64,000 bases of DNA from Flavivirga abyssicola (lineage in GTDB: Bacteria > Bacteroidota > Bacteroidia > Flavobacteriales > Flavobacteriaceae). Where the stretch lies: positions 771,501 through 835,500 of the forward strand of contig NZ_CP141266.1 in the NCBI RefSeq assembly GCF_030540775.2, read 5' to 3'. Position numbers and translations under genes: made by a program. Shown here piece by piece: positions 45,922 to 54,838 of this stretch. The stretch's first letter is position 1. Each line of letters starts with the position of its first letter. The notes beneath the pieces are model-generated. The model saw nothing but the letters and a program-made list of their open reading frames with translations, was not told the origin of the DNA and did no database searches.

Positions 45922-47404
45922 CGCTTTTAGTGGCTTTTAAAATTGTGGTAAATTGTTCCTTCGATATTTTTTTAAATCCTCTTGGAGCATCATTAACTCC
46001 TGCAAGTACTCGCAAATCTATTAATTCTTTCATGTTTATTCTATAAGGAAAAGAATAATTATAAAGAAACTTAACAACAAATGGCTTTTTCGGTGAATAA
46101 TTCCACATTTTGCGTAACTGTTCTTCTGGAAATACACTGCTTTTTCTGCAATATAGTATAAATTCATCTTCATTAGCAAAATCATATTTCACTTCTTGGA
46201 CAAAGCCAATCGTCGAAATTACACTTTTGTAGTATCCTCCAGTCATATAAAACACTAATATATCACCTCTTTTCGGATGTGGTAATAAAGCTCTAGATAC
46301 ATAGACTTTATTGATTGAGTTTCTATGTGGAAAATCTTCTATAAATTCTTCAGGAGACTCTGTATTTAAAATAGAATCGGGTAATAATTCTGTGTGATAT
46401 TCAGGATAGATTGGCACTATATAGCAATCATTTTTTCTTGAAATATATGGATATGAATGCTTCAACTTATTAGGGTTTACCTTTTTGGTAAAGTCTCTAA
46501 CGTAGACTAATTCACTATTTCCTTTTTTACCCCATAAAATGAACCCCCATTTTTCAAAAAGGTCAATTAACCTTCTTTGCCCTTCTCTTTTATTAAAAAT
46601 CGTAACGTATATTTCATCAACTTTATTTTTAAGTGCATTATCAAAGATTATTTTCATAAACCTTTCCCCTAATCTAAAACCATTATTAATGACTTTAAAA
46701 GTTCCAATTTTCAATCTTTTTTTTGAATTAAACACAGGTAGTATATCTTTATAATTTTCGTGTTTATCTTCGACCTTTAAGTAAAGAAAAGAAAGCAATA
46801 GGCCGTTGTTTGAGTTAACAGTAATATAAGCTTCTTCATCAAATTTTTTAATGAACCATCTATCAAAACCAACATAATCCTCTTTTAAACTTGTGAAAAA
46901 ATTATCATTTAGATCAATTCTTCCAAATTTTAATTTCTGAACGTTTAGAACCTTATAGTTTACCAAGTCTGGATGTTCTGCAAATGTTTTTTCCAAAAAT
47001 GAGTCAATTGTAAATACTTTACCATCAATTCCAAGCTCACGAGCTTTTTTGTGCATTTTTTTATCCTCGGTAATTAATATATCAACCCTTTCCACAAAGA
47101 CTTCATTTAAAAGCTGTGTATCATTCTTATCATTTTGATTAACATCAATGTCCTCTGACACGGCTGTCACTTTGGGTTGTATTGGAGAAGGAATTTCTAT
47201 TTTTTCATAGCTTTCTAATTTTATTTGAAAAGTTTCAACCGCCTGTTGGTTTTTGTATTTCTCAATTTCAGTAATAGTCACAGAATGCACATATTTTGTG
47301 TATTTCGCTCTATCTAACCAGCGATATAATATTCCCACATCTTGGTTTACAACTCTAGAGGCCTCCCTATGAATAATAATATTTGTATCAAGTAAAGCTT
47401 TCAT
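45899..47404 (-). CDS. PIN nuclease - GNAT - PUA/EVE-like fusion protein
   Basis: A 501-residue three-part fusion. The PIN domain (about residues 1-145) keeps all four acidic metal ligands: Asp6 in LLDTNI, Glu46 in TITEIEKY, Asp95 in NDTQLL and Asp114 in ILITEDKKM. A GNAT acetyltransferase-like domain (about residues 170-305) has a motif A-like NNGFRLGERFMK and FEKWGFILWG. A PUA/EVE-like barrel (about residues 365-490) has RGDILVFYMTGGYYKSVIS. It overlaps the ASCH gene by 23 bp and the HNH gene by 4 bp. An RNA nuclease guided by a modified-base reader, with an acetyltransferase step, is plausible; the substrate is unknown. Confidence 0.75.
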   Translation of the reverse strand: MKALLDTNIIIHREASRVVNQDVGILYRWLDRAKYTKYVHSVTITEIEKYKNQQAVETFQIKLESYEKIEIPSPIQPKVTAVSEDIDVNQNDKNDTQLLNEVFVERVDILITEDKKMHKKARELGIDGKVFTIDSFLEKTFAEHPDLVNYKVLNVQKLKFGRIDLNDNFFTSLKEDYVGFDRWFIKKFDEEAYITVNSNNGLLLSFLYLKVEDKHENYKDILPVFNSKKRLKIGTFKVINNGFRLGERFMKIIFDNALKNKVDEIYVTIFNKREGQRRLIDLFEKWGFILWGKKGNSELVYVRDFTKKVNPNKLKHSYPYISRKNDCYIVPIYPEYHTELLPDSILNTESPEEFIEDFPHRNSINKVYVSRALLPHPKRGDILVFYMTGGYYKSVISTIGFVQEVKYDFANEDEFILYCRKSSVFPEEQLRKMWNYSPKKPFVVKFLYNYSFPYRINMKELIDLRVLAGVNDAPRGFKKISKEQFTTILKATKSDESFIVD

Positions 47405-48240
47405 ATATTAAGGTTTGAGTGAAATTGTGATTTTTTCATCTGCAAAATTGATTTGTTATCATTATCAGATAACCACTTCAAGTATCTACTTAGTCCTGCA
47501 TTAGTTAAATTTATAGTATACTCAATACCCATGATAGCCATTACAAAATATAAATTATCTAATCGATGATTTTCTCCATCGACAGTTGGTTTCTCGGGAA
47601 TAAAGAAGTCATATTCATTCATTTTTTCCATTATTTTATTGGACTTCTTATCGTAGCTGATTTGATTCTCATCGCAAATTCTTCTTATATGATATGGCCA
47701 CATAGTATAGCCTTTTCCGAATCTAACAAAGTGACGTAGTTCATCCAAACCATCATTCTCAACAAAATCATTTTGCCAATCTTCAGCTAAAGACACTCTT
47801 TTAGCGAATGCTTCTATAGCAATTTTACCAACGAACTTGGATATGTTTAAATTATCTTTTGGAGGTTTATCATAAAGTGGAACATAGACTTTGTCATAAT
47901 TTTTGATAGAATCCCAAACGTCTTGATCTTCTACAACAATCTTAAGGGTATTGCTTTCGCTTGGAAAAACCTTCAATTCCGTTTCATTTCTATTTTTCAT
48001 AAATCCTGGGATACCAGGTATTTTTCCTTTTTTAGTCTCAATTGCTTTTCTCCCTCTTAGGGATACATAATATGGCATTTCTAAGACTGGTTTTTCAATC
48101 TTAAGAGCAAAATAATTGTTACAAGAATCACATACGATACCTTTTGAAAGTATTTGCTTTTTATTCCCAAGACTTTCGGGTATAATGTGCTCAACTGACT
48201 TTGAATTTGAACTATCCTTTTTACAGAAGATACACCTCAT
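47401..48240 (-). CDS. HNH endonuclease-like protein
   Basis: A 279-residue protein with an N-terminal zinc-ribbon HNH fold: Cys3-x-x-Cys6, Glu17-His18 in SVEHIIPESLGN and CDSCNNYF with Cys37/Cys40 and Asn41/42, the common order of HNH nucleases. The remaining ~230 residues are not recognised; aromatic-rich segments (RFGKGYTMWPYHIRR) may bind a ligand. It overlaps the PIN-fusion gene by 4 bp and its start overlaps the upstream stop by 1 bp (TAATG), so it is tightly coupled. No restriction partner (methylase) is present. Confidence 0.78.
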   Translation of the reverse strand: MRCIFCKKDSSNSKSVEHIIPESLGNKKQILSKGIVCDSCNNYFALKIEKPVLEMPYYVSLRGRKAIETKKGKIPGIPGFMKNRNETELKVFPSESNTLKIVVEDQDVWDSIKNYDKVYVPLYDKPPKDNLNISKFVGKIAIEAFAKRVSLAEDWQNDFVENDGLDELRHFVRFGKGYTMWPYHIRRICDENQISYDKKSNKIMEKMNEYDFFIPEKPTVDGENHRLDNLYFVMAIMGIEYTINLTNAGLSRYLKWLSDNDNKSILQMKKSQFHSNLNI

Positions 48241-49304
48241 TATTTCTTATTCCAGATTTTTTTCTTGATTATATCCCAAAGTTTGATTAACCCACCTTTT
48301 ACCCAAGGCCAGATAAAATAAAGTACAGTTATTATCACTATTGCAATAGCAATATAGATTTCTATGGGTAATTTATATAAAAGGTCATGAAACCCATCCT
48401 CTGAATTAAGTGAATTCCTGTAGCTTGGTATAAAAAGTAAAATACCACATATTATATTAATGAGTATAGCAAGGGAGAATTGACTGAGCCCAATTCTTTC
48501 CTTAGAATATATTGAAAAAAAGGAATAAGATTCTTTATCTTTTTTCTTATTAAAAACAACTATTAACTCATCCTTTTTAACACGCCTGTCTCCTAAATAT
48601 TTATTGAATGATTCGTACTCAAGAGTTCGCACACTTTTCAATGATGAATTATCAAAAAATAGAATATCGTATTTATTTGGAACAATGTTGAATGAAAAGC
48701 AATTCTTTATTTCACAAACTTCTTTGTTACGAAGAAGACTTATTTGATTATCTGGAATATTTCTTTTCTCATTAATCTTTATATCATAAATAATTGTAGA
48801 TTTTCCAATTCCCTTTTTTCTCATCGATACGTAAGGAATTGTTGGCTTTACCCAAAATCTAAAATAGACATTTGGTTTTTCTTCAGATTTAAGACTGCAA
48901 TAAGTCTCTAAATCAAGAGTGGCGGAGATAATTTGGTCTTGACTAATATCAAGAGTGGCAGGTAAAATGCACAGCTTATTTCTATCTGCAAAAGTATGTA
49001 CAACCCCTTCTATATTCCTACCCCCATCTAAAGAATCAGTACTACTAACAGAATCATTGAATATAAATCGACTGTTCTCAGCAATTTTAAGTTTGTTATA
49101 TAAATCTTTTACCTCGCAAGATTTGTTTATCCATGGAATATATAAGGATATTGATAAGCTATCTTCTACTATTGTCTCTTTGGAAATTTCAAAACCAAAC
49201 TCTATCAATGAGCTGTTATTATTAAATTCCCAAGTACACATATGAAAACGTTCTAATACAATAGGACTATTATTATCAGAGAATACAAAAAACGAATTTT
49301 CCAT
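48240..49304 (-). CDS. Two-TM membrane protein of unknown function
   Basis: A 354-residue protein with a long soluble N-terminal region (about residues 1-270, beta-rich with no recognised domain) and two membrane helices near the C-terminus (about residues 277-296 and 313-335), ending in a Lys/Trp-rich tail (IIKKKIWNKK). No signal peptide, so the soluble part may be cytoplasmic. In defence operons C-terminal two-helix segments often act as membrane-disrupting effectors, but this is only an analogy. It overlaps the HNH start by 1 bp and follows the NTPase gene by 46 bp. Confidence 0.75.
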   Translation of the reverse strand: MENSFFVFSDNNSPIVLERFHMCTWEFNNNSSLIEFGFEISKETIVEDSLSISLYIPWINKSCEVKDLYNKLKIAENSRFIFNDSVSSTDSLDGGRNIEGVVHTFADRNKLCILPATLDISQDQIISATLDLETYCSLKSEEKPNVYFRFWVKPTIPYVSMRKKGIGKSTIIYDIKINEKRNIPDNQISLLRNKEVCEIKNCFSFNIVPNKYDILFFDNSSLKSVRTLEYESFNKYLGDRRVKKDELIVVFNKKKDKESYSFFSIYSKERIGLSQFSLAILINIICGILLFIPSYRNSLNSEDGFHDLLYKLPIEIYIAIAIVIITVLYFIWPWVKGGLIKLWDIIKKKIWNKK

Positions 49305-49350
49305 AAAAGCTATTTATTAAAACTGTCTGTTATTAACCATATTCAGATTT

Positions 49351-49890
49351 TTATAATTTAAGGCTATTTCTAAGAGAACCTATAATCTTTTGATAATCCT
49401 TTTGATCACCAATATTTAAAGTTACACCTAGTACTTTTGATAAGTGCTTTGCATAAGACAACTCTCTATCTTGCAAATTCTTCAGCACAGCATATTGATA
49501 CGATTTTTTATCCCTTATTTCAAGTCGCCTTTTTATTTCAGGTATTTCATCTAAAATAAGCACTAGTGATAATGGACAAATTTGTTTAAAAGTACCTAAA
49601 GGAACATTTATAGCCTCATTTTCACTATTGAGTAAACAAAAATGACCATCCAATAGATAAGTTTTATCTTTTGAAATGATATTTTCTAACCCCATTATAA
49701 GCCTATCTTGCATCTCATCTACATCTTCTACTCTTTTGTCCTTTGAATCACTGTTTATTTCTTCCCATTTCAAAATTTCGCTTGCTGATAAATATTCAAT
49801 ATTTAAACCATTACCAATTTTTTTACATACGGTACTCTTGCCTACACCATGTATGCCTCCTACAAAAATAATTCCCGAACGATTCTTCAT
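49351..49890 (-). CDS. P-loop NTPase / adenylate-kinase-like protein
   Basis: A 179-residue small P-loop protein. Walker A GGIHGVGKSTVCKKIG is at residues 11-26. A TYLLDGHFCLL segment (about residues 96-106) and SLVLILDEIPEIKRRLEIRD (about residues 128-147) resemble the nucleotide kinase family (AAA_18/AAA_33 type). It is the first gene of the minus-strand operon, with a TATATTTG -7 box 51-58 bp upstream. It could be a nucleotide-modifying kinase or a sensor; specific substrate residues cannot be read. Confidence 0.78.
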   Translation of the reverse strand: MKNRSGIIFVGGIHGVGKSTVCKKIGNGLNIEYLSASEILKWEEINSDSKDKRVEDVDEMQDRLIMGLENIISKDKTYLLDGHFCLLNSENEAINVPLGTFKQICPLSLVLILDEIPEIKRRLEIRDKKSYQYAVLKNLQDRELSYAKHLSKVLGVTLNIGDQKDYQKIIGSLRNSLKL

Positions 49891-50415
49891 CAGTTCTTTT
49901 GAGTTGTTTCAATTGCTATTTAATAAAGGGAGAGATTAATCAAATATATGAATTTTCCTAAAAATATCTTATTTATTTAGAAGACTCTAATAAAATATTT
50001 AAAAAGAAAGTGTTTGAGGTTTTAGTTTGGAAATTTTTAACAGCCACTACTTATTTTATACTTAAGCTCCTATTAGAACCTCATTGATTTACCAATAAAG
50101 ACAAATATTTACAGTAACTTCGTCAAAATTTGTTTAAGTTTAAGTCTGAAATATGCTCTAGGTTTTTAGATAATAGTCTTATATCTCAACTTTAATTCAC
50201 AACCTAATTCTTACACTTAATCGTTAAAAAGCAACCTTACATATATTTAATTTCTTACTGACTACAGTTTTTATAATTTTATTTCATCTCCCTACAGGTA
50301 CTAATAATTCATATGAGAAAAAAATAATTCATATTTATCTTTTTTCTTTAAATAACTTTAAATCCATAACTGACCGTTGCATGACAGTTGGTAATAAGCT
50401 GAAAAACAGATAAGA
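49891..50415. other. 525-bp intergenic region, divergent promoters
   Basis: AT-rich divergent gap between the minus-strand operon and the plus-strand symporter. Apart from the CAAATATA at 49941-49948 (a -7 TATATTTG for the minus strand), I see no gene, palindrome or repeat of note. Confidence 0.7.
49941..49948 (-). promoter_or_regulatory. Candidate -7 element of the five-gene operon
   Basis: TATATTTG on the minus strand, about 51-58 bp before the NTPase start at 49890. No good -33 TTTG is at the expected distance. Confidence 0.4.
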
Positions 50416-52023
50416 ATGGGACAATTAGTCATCTTTGTAATAATTCTCTTTCCTTTATTTTACTTTACTTATCAATCCTATCGACATAGGAAAAAAACAA
50501 ATAATTTAATTAGGTTCTTTCAATATGGTGAAAAATTTAAAGTAAATAGATTTTTTGCTACTATGACAGCTAGTAATTCTGGTATGTCAGGAGCATTATT
50601 TTTAATAGCTATATATGGTTACTTTTATGGTTTAGGTATAGTTATTTGGGTTATAAGTTTTTGGATTGCAACACAAGTAACTTATAGATATGTAGCTAGA
50701 AAACTTACAGTAAACGAAGGCAGGGAATTTTGGCAAAATAACACAACACTTCATGAATATCTTGGATCAAAATATGATGAACCAAAGGTTAGAATGTTTA
50801 CTGGCATTCTAAGTCTTATTTCCTACTGTGGCTTAGTAGCTGCTGAAATAATATTAGGATATGAAATTATTAATTCCTTAATGGTCGGTGATGAAGCTCT
50901 ACTGGGAACTAGATTAATATTACCGTCTTTTTCTATTATAGTTCTAATTATTTTATTGATTTTATCGTATGCTTCAATGTCTGGTTTTTGGAGTGTGGTA
51001 AAAACAGATATCGTTCAATTAGGTTTCATTCTTATTATGATGGTTTTAATTTGGGTTTTTATAAGTTCAAATTTTTCTAATATTCTCGAATCTTATCAAA
51101 GTTATTATTCAACAAATATTTTTGAAGCAATTTTCAATCCTGATGGAAGTGGTGTATTTAACTTTCTGTTCTTTGTAGTACTAATGAATATTGTTTTTTG
51201 GGGCTTATGGTGGCCATCTGCAATGGACCAATGGCACAGATCTGCTGCTACTAGAGATTTTAAGAATATTGCCAATAAAAAAATGGGAGCAACCGGTAGC
51301 TTGACTATTAGCTATTTTATTTTCTTATCATTAACATTTGTTATGGTTGGAGTTGTTTTAAAGACAACTATTATTTCTAGTGGAGGTGAAATTGCGCCAC
51401 TCGGATATTTAATGGATGGGATGTCAAATCATTGGTCTGGTTGGTTAAGAATACTAATACTAGGTTTCGTTGCTGCTGGATTTATGGCTGCTGTTATATC
51501 TACAATAGATTCATATATTGTTGTAGCTGTTCAAAGTCTTATTTCAGATTTTTATATAACTAAGAGAGAAGGGTTAACACTTAGCGAAATTGACAAAGAT
51601 CAAAGTAAGAGTCAATTTTATTTAATGTGGTCAAGGATAGCTATATTAATAATCGGATTACTCATTATAATAATCGCTATTCTATTCTCTTATCTAAAAG
51701 ACGTTTTTACAGCAATATATTTTTCATTTAGTTTTATGTTTATTGCTGTTCCCTTTGTCTTTTTATCCTTCAATAAAAAAAAGATGGGGAGTAATAATAG
51801 AGGAAAAGCTATGTTATGGTCATTGACTTTAGGTCTTTTATGGTGCATAATTACAAATATTTTTATAATAGTGAATATAGAACGATTAAATCGATTAAAT
51901 GATTTAGACAACATGCTTACATGGTACAATTACTTGTATGCAAACCCGTTTGTTACCTCAGTAATCTCTATTGTTTCATACTTCTTGACACATAAGTTTA
52001 TTTCACTAAACAATAGAGCTTAA
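50416..52023 (+). CDS. Sodium/solute symporter family protein
   Basis: A 535-residue polytopic membrane protein with about 13 hydrophobic segments. ASNSGMSGALFLIAIYGYFY near the first segments, EFWQNNTTLHEYLGSKYDEP, the GFVAAGFMAAVISTIDSYIV segment (about residues 353-372) and FTAIYFSFSFMFIAVP fit the SSS (LeuT-fold) superfamily. The substrate is unknown, and ion-binding residues were not assigned. The following small membrane gene starts one base after its stop (TAATATG). Neighbours are mobile-element genes, so it may be cargo. Confidence 0.82.
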   Translation: MGQLVIFVIILFPLFYFTYQSYRHRKKTNNLIRFFQYGEKFKVNRFFATMTASNSGMSGALFLIAIYGYFYGLGIVIWVISFWIATQVTYRYVARKLTVNEGREFWQNNTTLHEYLGSKYDEPKVRMFTGILSLISYCGLVAAEIILGYEIINSLMVGDEALLGTRLILPSFSIIVLIILLILSYASMSGFWSVVKTDIVQLGFILIMMVLIWVFISSNFSNILESYQSYYSTNIFEAIFNPDGSGVFNFLFFVVLMNIVFWGLWWPSAMDQWHRSAATRDFKNIANKKMGATGSLTISYFIFLSLTFVMVGVVLKTTIISSGGEIAPLGYLMDGMSNHWSGWLRILILGFVAAGFMAAVISTIDSYIVVAVQSLISDFYITKREGLTLSEIDKDQSKSQFYLMWSRIAILIIGLLIIIIAILFSYLKDVFTAIYFSFSFMFIAVPFVFLSFNKKKMGSNNRGKAMLWSLTLGLLWCIITNIFIIVNIERLNRLNDLDNMLTWYNYLYANPFVTSVISIVSYFLTHKFISLNNRA

Positions 52024-52024
52024 T

Positions 52025-52513
52025 ATGGCACTTAACACCAAAGATTCAGATCGAATATTTATAATTTCAATTACAATTATCCTTCTCAGTGCCATACTAG
52101 CCATATCAATACCTAGTATTAACAATAGTGATCACGAAAAAGAACTAATATCAGTCAGCAGACATATAGAAAAAATGTCAGAGAAACCATTGTCTAAAGA
52201 CTTGAAATTTAACGAAATTACTGACACCTCAAGAAAACAAATATTTCTTATAGTCAATCTTAAAACAGGTAGATATTTGGCAATACTAGGGTACATTTCT
52301 GGAATAGTAGGCGTGATTATTATGATAAGTTTTAATATAGTGAGATTAAAAACTGTTGCTGATGGTGTGGTCACAGCAGACGAATTAAAAAATCAATTAA
52401 AAAACCCTGCTGATATTGCTATTATATTAATTACCCTTTTTTTGACATTTATGGTTGTGATAATAACTGTTATCTATTCAATTTTTATTAATAGTGAAAT
52501 ACTAATATTATAA
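52025..52513 (+). CDS. Small three-TM membrane protein, partner of the symporter
   Basis: A 162-residue protein with predicted membrane helices at about residues 11-29, 83-103 and 129-153, separated by a charged loop (about residues 35-75). Family not recognised. The 1-bp spacing to the symporter gene suggests translational coupling and a shared complex or regulation. It is the last gene before attR. Confidence 0.75.
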   Translation: MALNTKDSDRIFIISITIILLSAILAISIPSINNSDHEKELISVSRHIEKMSEKPLSKDLKFNEITDTSRKQIFLIVNLKTGRYLAILGYISGIVGVIIMISFNIVRLKTVADGVVTADELKNQLKNPADIAIILITLFLTFMVVIITVIYSIFINSEILIL

Positions 52514-52789
52514 AGCCTAATGCAATGCCTACACAGTCAGATTATATTTATTCTACCAATTCTATTTTTCTTAATCAGTTTGCCCTTATTCTGTTTTTAT
52601 TCTTAATTAGATTGATAAACTAACTATGTAAAACTATTCAAATTAGTTGAAAATTAGAGTTAGTCTTAAATATGCTCTTGAATACTTGTAAGTGAATAGC
52701 ATCATACATGTAAAGCAATAAAATATTTTCAAACATAAAATGTACATGCAGATACACATTTGTGTACAGAAGGATACAATACAGTGCTA

Positions 52790-52802
52790 CTGGAGGTACC
52801 AC
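52790..52802 (+). repeat. attR: 13-bp repeat of the tRNA-Phe 3' end
   Basis: CTGGAGGTACCAC, identical to 34847-34859. Only the 3' end of the tRNA is duplicated; there is no second full tRNA here. Confidence 0.82.
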
Positions 52803-52803
52803 G

Positions 52804-52839
52804 AAAAAATCCCGAAACATTTTGTTTACGGGATTTTTT
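52804..52839. terminator. Terminator immediately outside attR
   Basis: AAAAAATCCCG ... CGGGATTTTTT, a perfect stem with flanking A- and T-runs, functional in both directions. Its position two bases beyond attR makes it likely to be the original terminator of tRNA-Phe before integration. Confidence 0.85.
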
Positions 52840-53009
52840 GTTTTACAAGATATTTTAACAGGCTTTTTCAATTTTCATAATATTAGCAAATTGGTGATCC
52901 GAAATTTATTATATTACAGTATCTTTTCTATTTAGTGAACCATTCTTGATTACGATAAATTTAAATAATTGCTAACTTCCTCTATAGGTGTAAATGAAAT
53001 ATAATTTAA

Positions 53010-54185
53010 GTGATACGGTCTAAACTTATTCTACCAATCATTATCATTTCACAGTTTTGCTGTACTTCGCTTTGGTTTGCTGGAAATGGAGTGATGAATG
53101 ATCTGATTATAAACTTCAACCTTTCGAATAACGCCTTGGGACATCTGACCTCATCTGTACAATTTGGATTTATAATAGGTACTCTGATTTTTGCTGTATT
53201 AACCATTGCAGACCGGTACTCGCCTTCAAAAGTATTTTTAGTTAGTGCATTACTTGGCGCAATCTTTAATTTAGGAGTATTATGGGATGAAAATAGTTTA
53301 GCTAGTATACTCTTATTTCGATTCCTTACAGGATTTTTTCTGGCAGGCATCTATCCAGTGGGGATGAAAATAGCGGCAGACTATTATGAGAAAGGGCTTG
53401 GTAAAGCCTTAGGTTTCTTAGTTGGAGCTCTGGTTCTGGGAACAGCATTCCCTCATTTACTCAAGAATATTTCGAATACCTTACCATGGAAAACTGTCAT
53501 AATTGCCATTTCATTACTTGCCGTCCTTGGAGGGCTATTGATGGCGGTGATGGTGCCTGATGGCCCCTTCCGAAAAGCCAGTTCGAAGTTTAATTTATCT
53601 GCATGTTTTAAAGTATTTGAAAATCGAAAATTTCGTACTTCAGCCTTTGGTTATTTTGGTCATATGTGGGAGCTTTATACTTTTTGGGCTTTCGTACCTG
53701 TTATTCTTAAAGCTTATATTGTGAAACACCCTCAAATTTATTTCAATATACCTCTACTATCTTTTCTTATTATTGGAATGGGTGGATTGGCTTGTGTCCT
53801 TGGAGGCTATTTTGCTCAATACATTGGTGTAAAAAGAACAGCTTCATTAGCGCTATTTTTTTCATGTCTATGCTGTCTAACTTCTCCATTGATATTCGTA
53901 ACTGATCATGAATTTTTATTCATCACTTTTTTAATCTTTTGGGGCATGATGGTCATTGCCGATTCCCCTTTATTTTCAACATTGGTTGCTCAAAATGCAC
54001 CAGCAGAAATTAAAGGAACTGCACTAACAATTGTTAATTGCATCGGATTTTCTATTACTATAATTAGTATTCAACTGATAAATATAATCCAAGAATTAAC
54101 AGACTCAAATACAATTTATATGATCTTGGCATTGGGGCCTATTCTTGGTTTAATAGCCCTAAGAAACAAAACAATTCCCAACTAA
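53010..54185 (+). CDS. MFS transporter
   Basis: A 391-residue major facilitator with twelve predicted membrane segments. ILLFRFLTGFFLAGIYPVGMKIAADYYEKG (about residues 97-126) fits the MFS core motifs. The start is GTG at 53010; a stop codon lies directly before it in frame and no earlier start exists. An alternative is the ATG that encodes Met29 (GVMNDLIINF). The substrate is not predictable. It lies outside the mobile element and precedes a 653-bp gap. Confidence 0.85.
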   Translation: MIRSKLILPIIIISQFCCTSLWFAGNGVMNDLIINFNLSNNALGHLTSSVQFGFIIGTLIFAVLTIADRYSPSKVFLVSALLGAIFNLGVLWDENSLASILLFRFLTGFFLAGIYPVGMKIAADYYEKGLGKALGFLVGALVLGTAFPHLLKNISNTLPWKTVIIAISLLAVLGGLLMAVMVPDGPFRKASSKFNLSACFKVFENRKFRTSAFGYFGHMWELYTFWAFVPVILKAYIVKHPQIYFNIPLLSFLIIGMGGLACVLGGYFAQYIGVKRTASLALFFSCLCCLTSPLIFVTDHEFLFITFLIFWGMMVIADSPLFSTLVAQNAPAEIKGTALTIVNCIGFSITIISIQLINIIQELTDSNTIYMILALGPILGLIALRNKTIPN

Positions 54186-54838
54186 ACTTAAATCGTATTA
54201 AAATGCAGTAAAGCCAAACCACTAACAAACAAAACCTTGGCAACAGAAAGAGGAGCTCCCTAGTGTACTTTTATGTTACCCAGTTTTAATTTGTAAGCGG
54301 ATATCTCTATTTCTAAAGATAAGAAACCGTTAAAAAACCCTAGGTCTTATGGTATTTATTTTCAAATATAAACTGATGTTTTTTTATTAAACAACTGGAA
54401 TAGCCAATTTAAAACTTTGATTAATAGAGTTAAATAACTTCTTATTTACATATCCCTTGACTTATTCTGAAATTTTGATATTACATTCATCAATATTTAA
54501 TTATTAATATCGAGTATATCTGCAGAACTATAGATAAAATAAAATCCATACCGTATGAACCACCGTATGAACCAATGATAACAAAATAATAACTGGTACT
54601 ATTATTTTGTAAAACCTATAGTCTTTCCAACAAGTAAGCTTCATAAATAAATGATCAGGTTAAAGATTCTATAACTAAAACAGCTAAGTTTAAAAAATCC
54701 CTACTTTTAATTCTAAAATAAACTTAAATTTTGTAGATATAATACCACTGATTTAGTCCACCACTTCAATCAACTTAGAGACATTAAAAACGTTTTCAAT
54801 TATAAAGTAATTGAAGCCCTCCAGCGAAATAGTATTGT
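54186..54838. other. 653-bp intergenic region
   Basis: AT-rich gap between the convergent MFS and TolC-type genes. I see no gene. The only pattern is a 12-bp tandem duplication, ACCGTATGAACC at 54550-54561 and 54562-54573. Confidence 0.65.

Larger units (their letters stand above)
34847..52802. mobile_element. Integrated genetic element at tRNA-Phe, about 17.9 kb
   Basis: The element is bounded by a 13-bp direct repeat of the tRNA-Phe 3' end and encodes a tyrosine recombinase (40883-42199). It has an excisionase-like HTH gene and a replication block: SF3 helicase, family A DNA polymerase, probable gene II/X-like protein, and a separate iteron plus winged-helix module. Cargo comprises a five-gene minus-strand operon with nuclease and modified-base-reader-like domains, a symporter pair, and orphan proteins. 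No capsid, tail, portal, terminase, relaxase or T4SS gene was recognised, so an integrative plasmid or phage satellite is the best label. Flanking genes (coaX run and MFS transporter) are ordinary chromosomal genes. Confidence 0.85.
52514..53009. other. Element right end and attR flank
   Basis: No gene. It holds the right end of the element with several short TACAT/GTACAT-type palindromes near 52705-52770 (possible integrase arm sites), attR at 52790-52802, the terminator at 52804-52839, and about 170 bp of chromosomal leader of the MFS gene. Confidence 0.7.

Noticed and set aside
47401-48240. Restriction-modification system
   Set aside because: There is an HNH-like nuclease but no methyltransferase in or next to the operon.
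52790-52802. Second tRNA gene
   Set aside because: Only 13 bases match the tRNA-Phe 3' end; the upstream sequence cannot form D, anticodon or T arms.
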